DNA from: JAHDNZ01 sp036721855
Lineage (GTDB): Bacteria > Bacillota > DTU065
Assembly: GCA_036721855.1 (NCBI GenBank)
Contig: DAIMKF010000030.1
Coordinates: forward strand, 1 to 21,760
Length of the DNA stretch: 21,760 bases
Reading direction: 5' to 3'
Shown here: positions 6,342-13,665 of the stretch, piece by piece
Numbering within the stretch: position 1 is the stretch's first letter
Layout of the letters: every line of letters begins with the position of its first letter
Position numbers and translations under genes: made by a program
The notes under the pieces: generated by a model
Database searches by the model: none
The model's input: the letters and a program-made list of their open reading frames with translations, nothing else
What the model was told of the DNA's origin: nothing

Positions 6342-7100
6342 ATGCGAGAACCTGTTTATTTCGAAAACGAAGGTCAGCGCTTACTGGGAGTTTTGCACAA
6401 ACCTGAAGGAGAAGGCCCTTTTTCGACAGTCTGTTTTTATCACGGTTTTACCGGTAATAAAGCCGAAGCTCACAGAATTTTTGTGGAGGCCGCCGAAGAA
6501 TTAGTCAAACGAGGCCTAGCAGCTTTTAGATTCGATTTTCGTGGGTCGGGAGACAGTGAAGGCGACTTCGAAAATATGACCTTTAGTTCCGAATTATCCG
6601 ATGCTCTTAAAGCTTTAACTTATTTAAAAAGCAGAAGAGATGTTTTAAAATTAGCAGTTTTGGGTCTATCAATGGGTGGGGCAATGGCTGCAACTGTAGC
6701 AGGCTTGGCAGCTAATTTAGATGCGGTTGTGCTGTGGTCAGCGGTAGGTAACTTTATGGACTGTTATGTGGGAGATAATCTAAAAGTCGCCGCTGAAAAT
6801 GGTTTCCCCATTGATTGGGGAGGTTATTTGATTGGTAAGTGTTTTGTCGACGATATCGTAGAACATAAACCTTTTATGAGTATAGCCAAAAATAAAGCCC
6901 CTGTCTTAATCATACACGGAACCAATGACAATGCCGTACAGACCCAACAGGCTTATGAATATGCTAAAGTTTTAGCCCAAAACAATATCCCTCATAAGCT
7001 CCATATTATCTCTGGTGCTGACCACTGCTATTGCAGAAGAGATTGGAAAAATGAAGTTATTAGAGAATCAGCAGACTTTTTAGCCAAGCATTTGTTATAA
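6342..7100 (+). CDS. Cytoplasmic alpha/beta hydrolase (S33-like esterase)
   Basis: This is a 252-residue alpha/beta hydrolase without a signal peptide. The oxyanion-hole segment is YHGFTGNK (33-40). FDFRGSGDSEGDFE precedes the nucleophile elbow GLSMGG with Ser110. IIHGTNDNAV supplies Asp196 and GADHCY supplies His228, giving a complete triad at normal spacing. Length and motifs match the serine-aminopeptidase/cinnamoyl-esterase-like group. Enzymes of this type hydrolyse small esters such as acylated sugars or feruloyl esters, so its substrate cannot be fixed from sequence. It starts behind GAGAGGTG. It stands alone, divergent from the minus-strand operon and convergent with the secreted lipase-like gene. 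Confidence 0.85.
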   Translation: MREPVYFENEGQRLLGVLHKPEGEGPFSTVCFYHGFTGNKAEAHRIFVEAAEELVKRGLAAFRFDFRGSGDSEGDFENMTFSSELSDALKALTYLKSRRDVLKLAVLGLSMGGAMAATVAGLAANLDAVVLWSAVGNFMDCYVGDNLKVAAENGFPIDWGGYLIGKCFVDDIVEHKPFMSIAKNKAPVLIIHGTNDNAVQTQQAYEYAKVLAQNNIPHKLHIISGADHCYCRRDWKNEVIRESADFLAKHLL

Positions 7101-7176
7101 GTAAGGTGAAATATTGTACAAAAAAGCAAATGGTTAAAATTGCCGCATTAAGGGCATATAAATACTAAAGAAAAAT

Positions 7177-7221
7177 CCAGGTGATCTATCTGGCAAATAC
7201 TATTTTTTCAAGGTCACCTGG
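7177..7221 (-). terminator. Terminator for the secreted lipase-like gene, with long loop
   Basis: CCAGGTGA (7177-7184) and TCACCTGG (7214-7221) form a perfect 8-base stem with a 29-base loop. On the minus strand the stem is followed by ATTTTTCTTT, so it most likely ends the gene that stops at 7227. The loop is unusually long for an intrinsic terminator, and a shorter CCAG/CTGG pairing is also possible. Confidence 0.55.
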
Positions 7222-7226
7222 AACTC

Positions 7227-8153
7227 CTACTCCAAACGTCTGAGCTGTTTTTGCATATAACTTTCACTGAGTACATATTTAACTATGGCTTGGACTTCCG
7301 GGTGATATGGCAAAACACTGTGCCAGGTTGTCTCCGGCCTTCCCTTAACAATAAAAACTTGATTGGCTCTCTCCCAGAGAGCGCTTGCCAGCGGAACAAC
7401 CAGATCACCGGGGCCAAACCTTTCTGAAAGTAGCTTGACAAATGTTTCCGGAACAAAGGCCGAATCAAAAGAAGGTAACACATATCCGGCAACACAGGTT
7501 ACCCTGATATGATGACTTAACGAAAACGAGGCTAGTTGTTCCATAAATTCTCCCTCGGGTTGCATCTGGCCTATAGAGGGATACTCCCCGAAGCGGTAGA
7601 TACTATCAAGGAAACGATAGGTCTTGAAGCTAACATCATTTTCTAGGTTATCTCTTAATTCGCCCAGGATTTTAAATAAGAAATCATCTGCTTGGGGTTT
7701 GATATTTTCCGCCACACTTACCCAGTAAGAACCTTTATGGGGGGTAGCTATGGTTATCAGATTTTCTACAGGCGGATCACTTACTCCGTTAAGCAAAGTA
7801 CGTGCCACAAGGCCTCCCATACTAAAACAGATAAGATCGACCTTTGTTGCCCCAGATTGTTTTAAGTACTCGTTTAGGGCCAGGTTAAATTCACTGGCAA
7901 TATGTTCAATAGAGGACATAGTGTCGTATTTATAGATAAAGAGGTCTTTACCGAGGGTATAACCACTCGATTCCACTAAGAATTCAGCCATACCTTTGTT
8001 TATGAGATCGAAATATCTCAAAACCGGTGGGCTTTGCCAGGCTAAAGTTCCATTAAAGCCTATCCCATGAACAAGTATTACCGGCCTTTCCGGTTTAAAT
8101 GCCATAGACGGGCTGGAAAAGATCAATATTAACGCCAAAAAAAGGAATATCAT
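7227..8153 (-). CDS. Secreted lipase/esterase-like alpha/beta hydrolase
   Basis: This 308-residue protein has a signal peptide (1-18, ending SPSMA). VILVHGIG (25-32) forms the oxyanion region, and the nucleophile elbow is CFSMGG with Ser111. DLVVP supplies a candidate acid at Asp250, and His278 or His284 (WHSVLPYH) is the likely catalytic histidine. ATPHKG after the central strands is typical of triacylglycerol lipase/PGAP1-like enzymes. It is expected to work outside the membrane on lipids or acyl esters. The start is supported by AGGGGTGA six bases upstream and a minus-strand promoter at 8201-8173. The family is sure and the substrate unknown. Confidence 0.85.
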   Translation of the reverse strand: MIFLFLALILIFSSPSMAFKPERPVILVHGIGFNGTLAWQSPPVLRYFDLINKGMAEFLVESSGYTLGKDLFIYKYDTMSSIEHIASEFNLALNEYLKQSGATKVDLICFSMGGLVARTLLNGVSDPPVENLITIATPHKGSYWVSVAENIKPQADDFLFKILGELRDNLENDVSFKTYRFLDSIYRFGEYPSIGQMQPEGEFMEQLASFSLSHHIRVTCVAGYVLPSFDSAFVPETFVKLLSERFGPGDLVVPLASALWERANQVFIVKGRPETTWHSVLPYHPEVQAIVKYVLSESYMQKQLRRLE

Positions 8154-8172
8154 GCTATCACCCCTAAATAAC

Positions 8173-8201
8173 AGTCTAGTAGTCTATTAGCATAGAGTCA
8201 A
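8173..8201 (-). promoter_or_regulatory. Sigma-A promoter for the secreted lipase-like gene
   Basis: On the minus strand TTGACT (8201-8196) and TAGACT (8178-8173) are spaced 17 bases apart, about 20 bases before the start codon. The -35 box is near-consensus and the -10 box matches four of six. Confidence 0.5.
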
Positions 8202-8246
8202 TTCACAAAAAAGGAAAAGAACAAAAAAGAACAAAAAAGGAAAGAC

Positions 8247-8276
8247 TTGACAAATAGGGTAGTTCTTGCGTACAAT
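8247..8276 (+). promoter_or_regulatory. Sigma-A promoter with upstream A-tracts for the lytic transglycosylase
   Basis: A perfect TTGACA (8247-8252) is followed after 18 bases by TACAAT (8271-8276), giving a start near 8283 and an untranslated leader of about 80 bases. Immediately upstream (8207-8243) is a run of A4-A6 tracts, including two copies of AGAACAAAAA in tandem, resembling an UP element or curved DNA. Confidence 0.8.
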
Positions 8277-8326
8277 CGAACAAGTAAGTCGTAGACATTA
8301 AAAACTCCATATATTTGTTGACATAG

Positions 8327-8346
8327 ATGGGTCATATTTTACCCAT
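8327..8346 (+). other. Small hairpin just upstream of the transglycosylase ribosome binding site
   Basis: ATGGGT (8327-8332) and ACCCAT (8341-8346) form a perfect six-base stem with loop CATATTTT, ending one base before the GAGGAGG Shine-Dalgarno site (8348-8354). It may affect translation, or it may be incidental. Confidence 0.45.
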
Positions 8347-8362
8347 TGAGGAGGTCATAATC

Positions 8363-8977
8363 TTGGCAGCAAACAATACATGCCGCTTTCGTGTGGCAGG
8401 TGCCAAGGTGCTTATTCCTCTAGTTTTTTTAAGTTTTGGAATTGTCTCTCTAACAGATTCGTCAAATATTTCGGCTCTTGAACCAGAAAAAAAACCAGCA
8501 ATTTCGGCTGAGCTAAAAGCTCCTGATGGTTCAGAGCAAAACGAGGAAGAGCCCGAGGAACCGCTAATCGAACTACCGCACCCTTATAATTTGCTGGTAG
8601 ACTCTGCAAAAAGACAAGGAGTGGAACCGGCATTGGTACTGGCTGTAGCAGCTACCGAATCGAACTTCAAAGCTGATGCAGTATCTGGCAAGGGCGCGAT
8701 AGGGCTAATGCAGCTGATGCCTTCAACAGCAGAAGAATTAGGAATCAACCCCTATATCTTAGAGGAAAACATTGAAGGCGGAGTCAAGTATCTGGCCAAA
8801 CTATTAAAAAAGTATGGTAAGAAAAATCTAGCTTTAGCTGCGTACAATGCTGGCATGGGAATAGTCGATCGCTATGGAGGGGTACCTCCCTTCAAGGAAA
8901 CGCAAAACTATGTTAAACGGGTTTTGCAAAAGTATGGCGAGTACCACAGTATAGAGGTATTAGCCATGAAAGGTTAG
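8363..8977 (+). CDS. Membrane-anchored lytic transglycosylase (SLT domain)
   Basis: This protein of about 204 residues has an N-terminal signal anchor (VLIPLVFLSFGIVSLT), an acidic linker rich in Glu and Pro, and a C-terminal SLT domain. The domain shows AVAATESNF with the catalytic glutamate (about residue 99), GAIGLMQLMP, GVKYLAKLLKKYG and ALAAYNAG, the standard goose-lysozyme-like motifs. It cleaves the glycan strand of peptidoglycan, leaving 1,6-anhydro-muramic ends. The longest frame starts at ATG 8327, but that codon is in the hairpin upstream of GAGGAGG (8348-8354). TTG 8363, 8 bases after that site, is the better start and gives a normal signal anchor. It is transcribed alone from its own promoter and ends in a terminator that overlaps the stop codon. 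Confidence 0.9.
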   Translation: MAANNTCRFRVAGAKVLIPLVFLSFGIVSLTDSSNISALEPEKKPAISAELKAPDGSEQNEEEPEEPLIELPHPYNLLVDSAKRQGVEPALVLAVAATESNFKADAVSGKGAIGLMQLMPSTAEELGINPYILEENIEGGVKYLAKLLKKYGKKNLALAAYNAGMGIVDRYGGVPPFKETQNYVKRVLQKYGEYHSIEVLAMKG

Positions 8978-9004
8978 CTCTTTTGAGCTGGCCTTTCTTT
9001 TTTT
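8969..9004 (+). terminator. Intrinsic terminator overlapping the transglycosylase stop codon
   Basis: AAAGGTTAGCTC (8969-8980) pairs with GAGCTGGCCTTT (8985-8996) over 12 positions, including two GU pairs, with a TTTT loop. It is followed by CTTTTTTT. The stop codon 8975-8977 lies in the stem. Confidence 0.9.
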
Positions 9005-9121
9005 CCCAGTTTATGTTAACCCTTCTTAAAGACGAAAAGAGGAAGTTTAGATATTGTTGTTGAATCTTGTGAAAGTAAGTAAAGATATTGCTCCAAGTTG
9101 ACAATGATTGGAGGGATGATT

Positions 9122-10066
9122 GTGATAAAAACCAAGAATTTAACTAAAGAATTTACCACAACTGTGGCAGTCAAGGATCTCGAGCTTACAGTGGAAAAAG
9201 GACAGATCTATGGTTTTTTAGGTCCCAATGGAGCGGGCAAGACTACAACAATCATGATGATTTTAGGCCTTGAAAAGCCCTCGTCAGGAACGATAGAAGT
9301 TTTTGGACGTATGCTGGAGAAAGATTACTTTCCCATTAAAAGAAAGATTGGCGTAGTTTCGGAAAACCAATATCTGTATGAAGATATGACTGCCTGGGAG
9401 TATTTGAACTTTTTTGGTAGGCTCTATGAAGTCGAAGACAGAGAGAAAAAAGTGAAGGAATTTCTGGAAAGAGTGAAGTTATATCACAGACGCAATGAAA
9501 GATTAGCTGGCTATTCTCACGGTATGAGGCAAAAGATTTCAATTTCCAGAGCTCTTTTGCATGATCCGGAACTGATTATTCTCGATGAGCCACAAAACGG
9601 ACTCGATCCTTATGGTATTAGAGAAGTTCGCGATATTATCAAGGAGGAAAACCTCAAAGGAAAGACTATATTAATCTCCTCACATATTTTATCTGAGATT
9701 GAAAACACCTGTAATCGAGTGGCAATCCTTAACAAAGGTAAACTGGTGGCCGAAGGGCCTATGGATATAGTAAAAATGAAAGCCGAAGAAAATGCTACTT
9801 TAGTTCTTGAATTTGAAAACCTCACTGATAAACTCAAACAAGCCATAGCATTAGAGCCCTATGTGAAAAACTGTATTGGCGAAGGAGATAAGCTGATTCT
9901 TACAGTAGATCGCAAGGAAGATTATCGAGCTAAAATAGCACGCCTAATCTCCGAACAAGGTGGTTTACTTGTTGGTATGCAAACTAAAATCGTCAGTCTG
10001 GAAGAGGCGTTTATGAAGATTACAGAAAGTAACCTACAAGCATTGATTAAGGAGGGTACAGCATGA
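9122..10066 (+). CDS. ABC transporter ATP-binding protein
   Basis: This 314-residue ATPase drives the ABC transporter encoded with the next gene. Walker A is GPNGAGKTT (from residue 34), the Q-loop glutamine lies in SENQYLYEDMT, the signature reads YSHGMRQ (131-137), Walker B is LIILDEP (about 151-157), and the switch histidine lies in SSHILSE (188). The C-terminal 90 residues resemble the extra domain of CcmA/GldA/drug-exporter-type ATPases. The frame is open from TTG 9098, but GGAGG (9110-9114) is best placed for GTG 9122. The stop overlaps the permease start by four bases (ATGA), indicating translational coupling. It is probably part of an exporter or a membrane-protein assembly system. 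The substrate is unknown. Confidence 0.92.
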   Translation: MIKTKNLTKEFTTTVAVKDLELTVEKGQIYGFLGPNGAGKTTTIMMILGLEKPSSGTIEVFGRMLEKDYFPIKRKIGVVSENQYLYEDMTAWEYLNFFGRLYEVEDREKKVKEFLERVKLYHRRNERLAGYSHGMRQKISISRALLHDPELIILDEPQNGLDPYGIREVRDIIKEENLKGKTILISSHILSEIENTCNRVAILNKGKLVAEGPMDIVKMKAEENATLVLEFENLTDKLKQAIALEPYVKNCIGEGDKLILTVDRKEDYRAKIARLISEQGGLLVGMQTKIVSLEEAFMKITESNLQALIKEGTA

Positions 10067-10938
10067 AGAAAAACTATCGGGCAGTGGCTGTAAGAGCCAT
10101 GGCCGGACGTGAATTGCGTTCAACCCTCTTTGGTTTTGGCATCTATGTGGCAATAGCCATTGGCCTTTTATTTGCTTCATTCTTGCTTTATAACTACGTG
10201 GGTGGTATTCAAGAAAACGGTATGATGATTATGCCCTCAAGTGTCACGCAGACCCGTTATTATGGCAGCAATCTATCATCAGTAGAACCGATGCAGGTTC
10301 CTCTAAAATGGGCAGTTTATATCGGTGCCATCTATATCACGCTTTCAGCTTCCATGGCTATTTCGCGTGAAAAAGATCAAGGTACCTTAGAAGTGCTTTT
10401 TTATGGACCGGTAGATAGCATTTCCTTTATTCTAGCCAAATTTGTCGAACAGATTTTGGCTTTTGCAGTTATTTTGCTTTTCTATACCGCTTACTTCTTG
10501 ATCATGTCACAGATATCCAATTTCGCACTTAGCTCAGGTTTTGTCCGTATGCTGCTTCTGTCACTGCTTTTGGCAGGCTGCATGGCAGCCTTCGGAATGT
10601 TTATCTCCAGTCTAAGCCGCAAGGTAAAAACCTCGGTGATTCTCTTTTTGGTTTTGACAATTATTTTTCTGTCTGTGCCTTCAATACATGGTTTATTAAT
10701 GAATCTTTCTGATGATGAGGTTAAGGGAGCTTGGTCGATTGCCCGAAAGACCACCTCATATTTAAATAGTATTATTAACTGGGTTTCTCCTTTTGCTTAT
10801 CTGGAAAGAGGTTCAACCGCCATTGTTCTTAATAGTACCTCTGAATTTATAAAATCTCTATTCTTCTCGTTGCTTTATACAGCCGTCTTACTTATGGGCA
10901 GTATGAGCATCTTTAAGCGGAAAGGGGTGCGGAGATGA
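10063..10938 (+). CDS. ABC-2 type transporter permease
   Basis: This 291-residue integral membrane protein has about six predicted helices: near residues 22-46, 83-105, 125-147, 160-182, 190-212 and 266-286. Between the first two is an extracytoplasmic loop of about 35 residues rich in Ser, Tyr and Met. The second helix is followed by SREKDQGTLEVLFYGPVD, a classic ABC-2 permease motif that contacts the ATPase. It overlaps both the ATPase gene (ATGA, 10063-10066) and the following secreted-protein gene (ATGA, 10935-10938), so all three are likely made in fixed proportion. The arrangement recalls GldA/GldF-type transporters, but no GldG-like partner is present. Confidence 0.88.
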   Translation: MKKNYRAVAVRAMAGRELRSTLFGFGIYVAIAIGLLFASFLLYNYVGGIQENGMMIMPSSVTQTRYYGSNLSSVEPMQVPLKWAVYIGAIYITLSASMAISREKDQGTLEVLFYGPVDSISFILAKFVEQILAFAVILLFYTAYFLIMSQISNFALSSGFVRMLLLSLLLAGCMAAFGMFISSLSRKVKTSVILFLVLTIIFLSVPSIHGLLMNLSDDEVKGAWSIARKTTSYLNSIINWVSPFAYLERGSTAIVLNSTSEFIKSLFFSLLYTAVLLMGSMSIFKRKGVRR

Positions 10939-12254
10939 AGAGAACTTTGTACCTGCTAATGATGGTTTTTCTGTTAGCTGGGTTAGTTTTTGCTGAAGCA
11001 CCTGAAAAGGAAGAACAGATTGTTAACAAACTGCTACTCTTTGATGGTTCACAATGGCAAGAAACATTTTCACCCCAAGAATACACCACATTTTACATGC
11101 TTTCAGGTTCTGATAATATTATTAATCCAACTAAAACTAAGGTTTACTATTGGCCAATAACCAAGGAGTATATGGCCGACTACTATGACCTAAATGAAGA
11201 ACTAGACGGAACTTTAGAGGTTTACAAGGGCAACAAACTTCTTGCCGAGTTGGAAAAGCAAGATTATAGTTTTGCCTATCCCCAAGGCTACTATGGTGGA
11301 CGCCCAGAGCTTGTAGTTGGTGAAAGTGCTCATGAGGCAGCCCAAAACTACGAAAAAGAAGTCGAAGCTTATTATCAAAGGGTTTTAGATTACCAGATAG
11401 CAATGGAGGATTACCGAGCACAGCTAGATGTTTTTTGGGAAAATCCCGAAGCCTATAAAGGTCGCGAAGAGGAGATCCCTCGCGAGCCCTCTCAACCTGA
11501 TTTCCCTGTTTTTTATGCTACCGAAGTCCAAAGAGGATATATTCTAAATCTTGAAACCGGAACTTATTCGCTTCAAATTGCAGGAGAACCGGAAACAAAA
11601 AGAACCGTAGTGGTATTTAACCCCAGAAGAGAAGGACCAGGGTATGATGTGCGTCCGGCTCAACAATGGACAGTGCCTCAAAACAGCAATGAGATAAAAG
11701 AGACTATCTATATCTCTGGCAGGCAGACTCTTTATATAACACCCTATAATGGACTGGAAGTAAATCAGTATAAATATGCCAAACTTAAAAAACTGCCTAC
11801 AGAGTTGAGTGGACGAGGTGGCGAACTGAGATATTTCTGGATGCAACTTGATTATATGCAAGATGTCAAGCTGGAAGTATTTAAAGACGGTATACTATTA
11901 AATACTCTTGATCTACAGATGTGGTATGTAGAACAGACTCCAGATGCGGCTTTGGGTTATAACATTATTGAGTTTGATCCCAAGGTGCAAGGAGAAAGAC
12001 CACCTAGTTTTGAAGGCTTTAAGGTCGACCTAGATGGTTCTGGTAGATATTCCTTCAGATTGGTGGATGCAAATGGTGAAGTAATTAAAGGCAGTGAGCG
12101 TTTAATTAGAAACATCGGTCCCCGAAGTCGCTTCTTTGCCTTATTACTACCTTTAGTTCCTATACTGGTGGGAGCATTAATCTGGATCTGGCGCTCTAGT
12201 TTATCAGCTAGCGAAAAAGGTACCGACAAGACTTCAGCACCAAGTATGGTATAA
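10935..12254 (+). CDS. Exported, membrane-anchored protein of unknown function linked to the ABC transporter
   Basis: This 439-residue protein has a signal peptide (1-20, ending LVFAEA) and one C-terminal transmembrane helix (FALLLPLVPILVGALIWIW, about 402-420) followed by a short charged tail, so the bulk is outside the cell and anchored. Residues of about 130-190 are rich in Glu, Tyr and Gln and probably form a long helix or coiled coil (EAAQNYEKEVEAYYQRVLDY). The flanking parts look like beta-sandwich segments, such as TGTYSLQIAGEPETKRTVVVF and the SGRYSFRLVDANGEV region. I do not recognise a family. Its start overlaps the permease stop, so it is almost certainly a partner of that transporter, perhaps a surface subunit or substrate receptor. 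It ends at a strong terminator. Confidence 0.75.
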   Translation: MKRTLYLLMMVFLLAGLVFAEAPEKEEQIVNKLLLFDGSQWQETFSPQEYTTFYMLSGSDNIINPTKTKVYYWPITKEYMADYYDLNEELDGTLEVYKGNKLLAELEKQDYSFAYPQGYYGGRPELVVGESAHEAAQNYEKEVEAYYQRVLDYQIAMEDYRAQLDVFWENPEAYKGREEEIPREPSQPDFPVFYATEVQRGYILNLETGTYSLQIAGEPETKRTVVVFNPRREGPGYDVRPAQQWTVPQNSNEIKETIYISGRQTLYITPYNGLEVNQYKYAKLKKLPTELSGRGGELRYFWMQLDYMQDVKLEVFKDGILLNTLDLQMWYVEQTPDAALGYNIIEFDPKVQGERPPSFEGFKVDLDGSGRYSFRLVDANGEVIKGSERLIRNIGPRSRFFALLLPLVPILVGALIWIWRSSLSASEKGTDKTSAPSMV

Positions 12255-12258
12255 TAAA

Positions 12259-12298
12259 AAAAAGGGCTTTTTGTTAGGAAAAAGCCCTTTTTGCTTTT
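12259..12298 (+). terminator. Intrinsic terminator of the ABC operon
   Basis: AAAAAGGGCTTTTT (12259-12272) pairs with AAAAAGCCCTTTTT (12279-12292) around a six-base loop and is followed by GCTTTT. It begins five bases after the stop codon. Confidence 0.92.
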
Positions 12299-12328
12299 CT
12301 TGGCATAGTATTAACTGAGGTGTATACT

Positions 12329-13006
12329 GTGAAAAGAAAGCTTAGAATAAAAATTTTGGCACTTACCCTTATAGTAACCTTTATCCTAATCACTCTGGCA
12401 CGCTCTATACCACCTATAAGCATAGTTGAAGGGCGTGTTAAGGATGTCTTTGGCGACCCTATGCCAATGGCTGAAGTAACTTTGGGCAAGTATACGACAA
12501 AAACCGATGAAATGGGAAATTTTAGTTTTGAGGATCTTAAGCCCGGTCTTTACAAACTAACAGTTAAAGCCGATGGTTATCTTGATTATAATTATGAATT
12601 TTTGGCTGAAATAGGCAGGAATCATATTGAGGTTAGAGAAGAAAACGGGCTAAAACCTACTAATTTTGCCGTAGATTTCCATGTTTTTTATGCCCCCACT
12701 TATGTTAAAAAAGAAGAACTTTTTGTGTTTTTAGGCCTTTATAATGGGACTAAAAGTAAAGTGGTGGTAGAAAGCTTAAATCTGGTTGAACCGGAGGCTT
12801 TAGAAGGACAGAAAATCGCTTTAATTACAGATGCAATTATTTTAGAGCCGGCTTCTCTAAAAAAGCTCGAGCTAAGTGGAGTTGCCAATCCCATAACCCA
12901 AGGAGTTTATCTACTCCAGGTAAGCTACAAAACAAAAGGAGAAGATGCTTTCTTGGAGTTTTCTGACACAGCCCAATACGATGCCGACTGGGATCCACAT
13001 AGATAG
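12329..13006 (+). CDS. Membrane-anchored protein with carboxypeptidase-regulatory-like beta sandwich
   Basis: This 225-residue protein starts with a basic segment and one hydrophobic anchor (ILALTLIVTFILITLA). Next comes a domain with VEGRVKDVFGDPMPMAEVTL, TKTDEMGNFSFEDLKPG and YKLTVKADGYLDYNY. This is the CarboxypepD_reg-like/Ig-like fold often used as a spacer or binding module in secreted proteins. The C-terminal 120 residues look like a second beta-sandwich and have no family I know. GTG 12329 is chosen over GTG 12320 because GAGG overlaps the earlier codon and is 8 bases from the later one. The gene follows the ABC operon but is separated by a terminator. Its relation to the transporter is inferred only from proximity. 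The next gene follows after 19 bases. Confidence 0.7.
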   Translation: MKRKLRIKILALTLIVTFILITLARSIPPISIVEGRVKDVFGDPMPMAEVTLGKYTTKTDEMGNFSFEDLKPGLYKLTVKADGYLDYNYEFLAEIGRNHIEVREENGLKPTNFAVDFHVFYAPTYVKKEELFVFLGLYNGTKSKVVVESLNLVEPEALEGQKIALITDAIILEPASLKKLELSGVANPITQGVYLLQVSYKTKGEDAFLEFSDTAQYDADWDPHR

Positions 13007-13025
13007 TTAAAGGGAGGTTGTTTTT

Positions 13026-13637
13026 ATGTTGTTATATATTTTCCTTATACCCCTGATTTTTTATGCCCTGCTTTTAATGTGGCTAATACCCTTAGGATAT
13101 ACAGTTAAGTCTTTTTTTACCCTGTTAACAGCACCGGGACAGTTTTTTCGTATTGCAGTTAACAAACAGCAGCGAAGAAACCATGCCTTAGAGCATGCGA
13201 CTGTAAATGTATTGGAAGAGACCTACGGTCCGACTCACTTGGCAGGTTATGCCGCGGAAGACGGTTTTATAATCAAAGGTTTTTTTGATCCTGTCTTAAT
13301 CTATCAAGCGTCACTGATAGGTCTAAAGCGCATGCAAAACGGCGAAAAAGATCTAGCACTTCACCAAAGATGCGGCACGAGCTTGGCCGCAAGTAATTTG
13401 GTGACATCCCTTATCTTTATAATCTTACTTTTTTCAACGCATAGAGCAACTATCTGGACGATATTACTGGCTTTGCTAGTAGGCAGCTATGTCGGTTCTT
13501 TACTTGGCCCCCTAACCCAAAGATATATTACCACAGCCAATGATCTGGATTCGGTAGAGATTATGGGTTATGTACCAAATTTAGGTGAGGTTAAAATCTA
13601 TACCAAACAAAGAGAGACCGAGTTTTTGGTAGAATAA
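13026..13637 (+). CDS. Membrane protein with conserved NHALEHAT motif (DUF6391-like)
   Basis: This 203-residue protein has one or two N-terminal membrane helices (about 1-30) and two more around 125-168. Between them is a soluble loop starting with RRNHALEHATVNVLEE (51-65). From memory, this NHALEHAT block marks an uncharacterised membrane family (I believe DUF6391). I cannot confirm the number here. The HxxEH arrangement (H53, E56, H57) with nearby E64/E65 resembles the inverted zinc motif of M16 peptidases, so metal binding is possible but unproven. The C-terminus VEIMGYVPNLGEVKIYTK is a short cytosolic or external beta segment. It starts behind AGGGAGG, 19 bases after the previous gene, so the two are probably co-transcribed. 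The function is unknown. Confidence 0.7.
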   Translation: MLLYIFLIPLIFYALLLMWLIPLGYTVKSFFTLLTAPGQFFRIAVNKQQRRNHALEHATVNVLEETYGPTHLAGYAAEDGFIIKGFFDPVLIYQASLIGLKRMQNGEKDLALHQRCGTSLAASNLVTSLIFIILLFSTHRATIWTILLALLVGSYVGSLLGPLTQRYITTANDLDSVEIMGYVPNLGEVKIYTKQRETEFLVE

Positions 13638-13665
13638 AAGAGCCGGGGCTTGGCCCTGGCTCTTT
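13637..13665. terminator. Shared terminator between convergent genes
   Basis: AAAGAGCC (13637-13644) pairs with GGCTCTTT (13658-13665), and inside it GGGC pairs with GCCC. The stem begins in the stop codon of the plus-strand gene and ends in the stop codon of the minus-strand gene, so it serves both directions. Confidence 0.85.

Noticed and set aside
8317..8338. Second TTGACA just before the transglycosylase gene
   Set aside because: No -10 hexamer lies at the proper distance, and the promoter 70 bases upstream is complete.
9098..9121. TTG and ATG codons upstream of the ABC ATPase, and a TTGACA at 9098
   Set aside because: The Shine-Dalgarno site GGAGG lies after or touching these codons, which leaves GTG 9122 as the start. 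The TTGACA has no -10 partner before the gene.
12300..12328. TTGGCA and TATACT 17 bases apart, a near-consensus promoter
   Set aside because: It ends directly at the GTG start of the next gene, so transcription would begin inside the coding region, and no downstream start with a ribosome site is visible. It is probably coincidental, unless the start codon is wrong.
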